A stretch of DNA of 20,888 nucleotides from Nemertoderma westbladi (lineage: Eukaryota > Xenacoelomorpha > Nemertodermatida > Nemertodermatidae), in the NCBI GenBank assembly GCA_032718475.1, contig JAUCBJ010006386.1, forward strand, positions 1-20,888, written 5' to 3'. The notes below the pieces were generated by a model. The model saw only the letters and a list, made by a program, of their open reading frames with translations, had not been told where the DNA came from and did not search any database. Shown piece after piece: positions 19,131-20,888 of the stretch (position 1 is its first letter; every line of letters starts with the position of its first letter). The position numbers and the translations under genes are program-made.

Positions 19131-20558
19131 TTATCTCCGCTCCCAATAGTTCTGCGATTGCATCTCCGTGAGACGACTGACGGCCCTGGTGAACGCGAAT
19201 ATTTCATCCTCCCCAGTGAATATGCTGGACTCCGCGATATTGTCCGCTACTGTCAACGACAGATCGTCCATCAGCTGTCTGTGAGTATCCGTGTCGCGAT
19301 GGTCACTGTCGCTATCAACAGGACACGTCTCGAATAAAACCGCGAGAGGCGCTTCTGCAGTGCAGACTAGCCTCACCTTGTACTCGTAGAATGTATCAAC
19401 TAGAGTTATAAACCTCCTGGCTTCCGTCTTCCTTGATACATTCAGTTTCGGTATCGACAAAATGAAAACTGTGTGAAAAGCTTTAGCGACTGCGATGTAA
19501 TCCGCTGCTCCCATTGGCTTCTGGCATAGATCCCGGAAGTGGAACCAGCACAGACCGCCGTGGTGATTGGGCACCGGGATGCTCCTACCGTGGGTGTAAA
19601 CCTCGGGAGTGTGGGTGGCGTCCGCCGGTTCCAACCGGGTGAGTTTGTCGAAGATCGCGAGCGCTCGACGGTTCACCTCGTCCAGGTCGTGGTGCTCGGT
19701 GGCCACGAGGAAGAGATTACCGAAAGGGACACCGAGTTGTCGGTAATCCGTGGTGGATTGCATCGCGACGACCTCGCAATAACGACCGAGAGCGTCGATA
19801 AACGGAAGGAAGTTGGTCCGCTGCAAACCGTTTTTGTATAAATCCGAAGGTTTTCTGTTGGATGTCGCGACTAAAACTAATCCGCGATTCCAAAGTTCAG
19901 AGAACAAATTCTTTAGGTTCATGGCATCTGCAATGTCTGTAACTTGGAACTCGTCTAGACAAAGGAGTTTGGTTGACGCGGCTATTGAATCGGCGACTTT
20001 GGACAACGGGTTCAACGCCACCGAGCGGGAAGATCTAGGTGAGTTTTGTTTGATTCTGTGAACATCGGCGTGAACGTCCAACATAAACGAGTGGAAATGT
20101 GTCCGTCGTTTGGGGACTTTGCTACACGCGAACATTATATCCATTAACATTGTCTTTCCGCAGCCAACAGGCCCCCATATGTAGACCCCTTTTGGCGCCA
20201 CTTCGTGCTTCGCTTTACTAAACCAAGAGAAGTAATTAGATCCAGTTTGTGTTAATTTACTTGTTTCTATTCTTTCGTAAAGTTCTTCCAAACTCATCAT
20301 AACTTTTTCTTGGTTTTGGTCACGGGAAATTAAGGATTCGTTTACGTACTTCCAGTATAACTCCATGGGTGTCTCCTCATGGTATTTAAACATTTCCAGT
20401 TCCAACTGACTGCTGAGTTGGGTCCCTTTGCGGCGAACCGCAATAGTTTGGTGGCCAATGTTACATTTGTTCTTTAAGGAGATTAACGAATAATATATCA
20501 TAATTGGTTTAATCGTATGCGAGTTGCTTAGAGCTAGAAGTCTAAAAGTTGAAATCAT
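19131..20558 (-). CDS. AFG1L: AFG1-like mitochondrial AAA+ ATPase, copy 3
   Basis: A full 475-residue protein starting at ATG 20558, aligned without gaps to copy 1. Walker A 129-136, Walker B 198-204 (KLLCLDEF, with T197K), ATSNR 231-235 and DLYKNGLQR 239-247 are intact; private changes also include C260Y, I75L and N315T. The leader is present and free of acidic residues up to position 52 (MIYYSLISLKN where copy 1 has MICYSLISLKN). The frame is open for another 35 codons upstream, because the copy 1 stop TAA is GAA here, but that extension contains no ATG, so 20558 is preferred. Its upstream flank is uninterrupted by the hAT and pogo insertions, making it the copy most likely to keep its original promoter. 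Downstream the stop abuts satellite array 3. Confidence 0.93.
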   Translation of the reverse strand: MISTFRLLALSNSHTIKPIMIYYSLISLKNKCNIGHQTIAVRRKGTQLSSQLELEMFKYHEETPMELYWKYVNESLISRDQNQEKVMMSLEELYERIETSKLTQTGSNYFSWFSKAKHEVAPKGVYIWGPVGCGKTMLMDIMFACSKVPKRRTHFHSFMLDVHADVHRIKQNSPRSSRSVALNPLSKVADSIAASTKLLCLDEFQVTDIADAMNLKNLFSELWNRGLVLVATSNRKPSDLYKNGLQRTNFLPFIDALGRYCEVVAMQSTTDYRQLGVPFGNLFLVATEHHDLDEVNRRALAIFDKLTRLEPADATHTPEVYTHGRSIPVPNHHGGLCWFHFRDLCQKPMGAADYIAVAKAFHTVFILSIPKLNVSRKTEARRFITLVDTFYEYKVRLVCTAEAPLAVLFETCPVDSDSDHRDTDTHRQLMDDLSLTVADNIAESSIFTGEDEIFAFTRAVSRLTEMQSQNYWERR

Positions 20559-20695
20559 GACGCATTCGCAGAACAGTTCGGAATATAAGCTCCAAATGAC
20601 CAAAATCCTACAGCTAGCATTGCTGATGATACTACAGTATATAAGGGCAGTTAAAGAGTCCACGGAGTCAGACTACTGGACTGTTTAAATAACTA
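20559..20695. other. Uninterrupted AFG1 upstream flank: empty site for hAT and pogo
   Basis: Contains one GATGATAC (20625-20632) followed directly by TACAGTATATAAGG, exactly the sequence that flanks the hAT element on both sides in units 1 and 2. Homology with those units ends at AAATAACTA (TA 20694-20695), where the pogo element starts in units 1 and 2. This is the pre-insertion state for both elements. A TATATA word at 20637-20643 could be a TATA box but is not diagnostic. Confidence 0.85.
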
Positions 20696-20888
20696 CCGGT
20701 ACCGGTAAAAAATAAAGTAAATTTTCTTCGGCCACTAAGCCAGGCTGCCAGGGATTAAGCACAAAGTCTGACGACTTATTTCCAGTGCTGTCCCCCCAGA
20801 ACTTTACTCCCTCTATACTCCCCAGAGCTGCAGAGGAAACTCCAGTACGGTACTCATTCAGTTACCACTTAAAGATGCAAGGCAGGTA
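20696..20888. other. Unique sequence, nothing recognised
   Basis: Begins with a short palindromic CCGGTACCGGTA and continues as ordinary mixed-composition DNA. No ORF, RNA or known repeat is seen. It is presumably the native flank of the AFG1 locus. Confidence 0.5.

Noticed and set aside
20637-20644. TATA box for AFG1 or for a divergent transcript
   Set aside because: TATATAA reads best on the plus strand, away from the gene, and an AT-rich 7-mer alone is not sufficient evidence; kept only as a remark.
20559-20663. 35-codon N-terminal extension of AFG1 copy 3
   Set aside because: The open frame begins at GTG and contains no ATG before 20558; copy 1 has an in-frame stop in this region, so the extension is not conserved.

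Overview
The window is eukaryotic nuclear DNA, most likely from an invertebrate animal. It carries a Mag-type Ty3/gypsy retrotransposon, hAT and pogo-like DNA transposons, a long minisatellite, a tRNA-derived sequence with Pol III box motifs, and an AFG1-type mitochondrial ATPase. I cannot name the species. There are no operons, ribosome binding sites or CRISPR arrays.

Layout. 1-540: low-complexity DNA and a 77-bp tandem repeat rich in TTCGAA. About 546-4695: a 5'-truncated, frameshifted gypsy element (gag, protease, RT, RNase H, integrase) with a probable short 3' LTR and no 5' LTR. 4903-5520: two direct copies of a ~319-bp noncoding sequence. 5525-20695: a tandem array of three AFG1-like genes, all on the minus strand and apparently intronless (copy 1 5626-7053, copy 2 11516-12945, copy 3 19131-20558). 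20696-20888: nothing recognised.

Each gene's stop codon directly abuts a 19-bp-monomer minisatellite. The three arrays are about 0.1, 1.6 and 3.3 kb. Upstream of copies 1 and 2 lies a non-autonomous hAT element with a perfect 17-bp terminal inverted repeat and 8-bp target duplication GATGATAC. Beyond it is a pogo/Tigger-like transposon whose decayed transposase runs into the next satellite array. Copy 3 has neither insertion: the single GATGATAC and the TA target are intact there, so it preserves the empty site of both.

How the parts relate. AFG1-family proteins are mitochondrial AAA+ ATPases. All three copies keep intact Walker A, Walker B and sensor motifs. Copies 1 and 3 also keep a basic N-terminal leader. 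Copy 2 has a 2-bp insertion that cuts the leader off. Shared variants conflict: copies 1 and 2 share upstream insertions and flanking bases, whereas copies 2 and 3 share coding substitutions. That pattern suggests unequal exchange or gene conversion within the array. I found no convincing new biochemical system. The most notable object is this composite repeat unit (gene, hAT, pogo fragment, satellite) with its built-in empty-site record.
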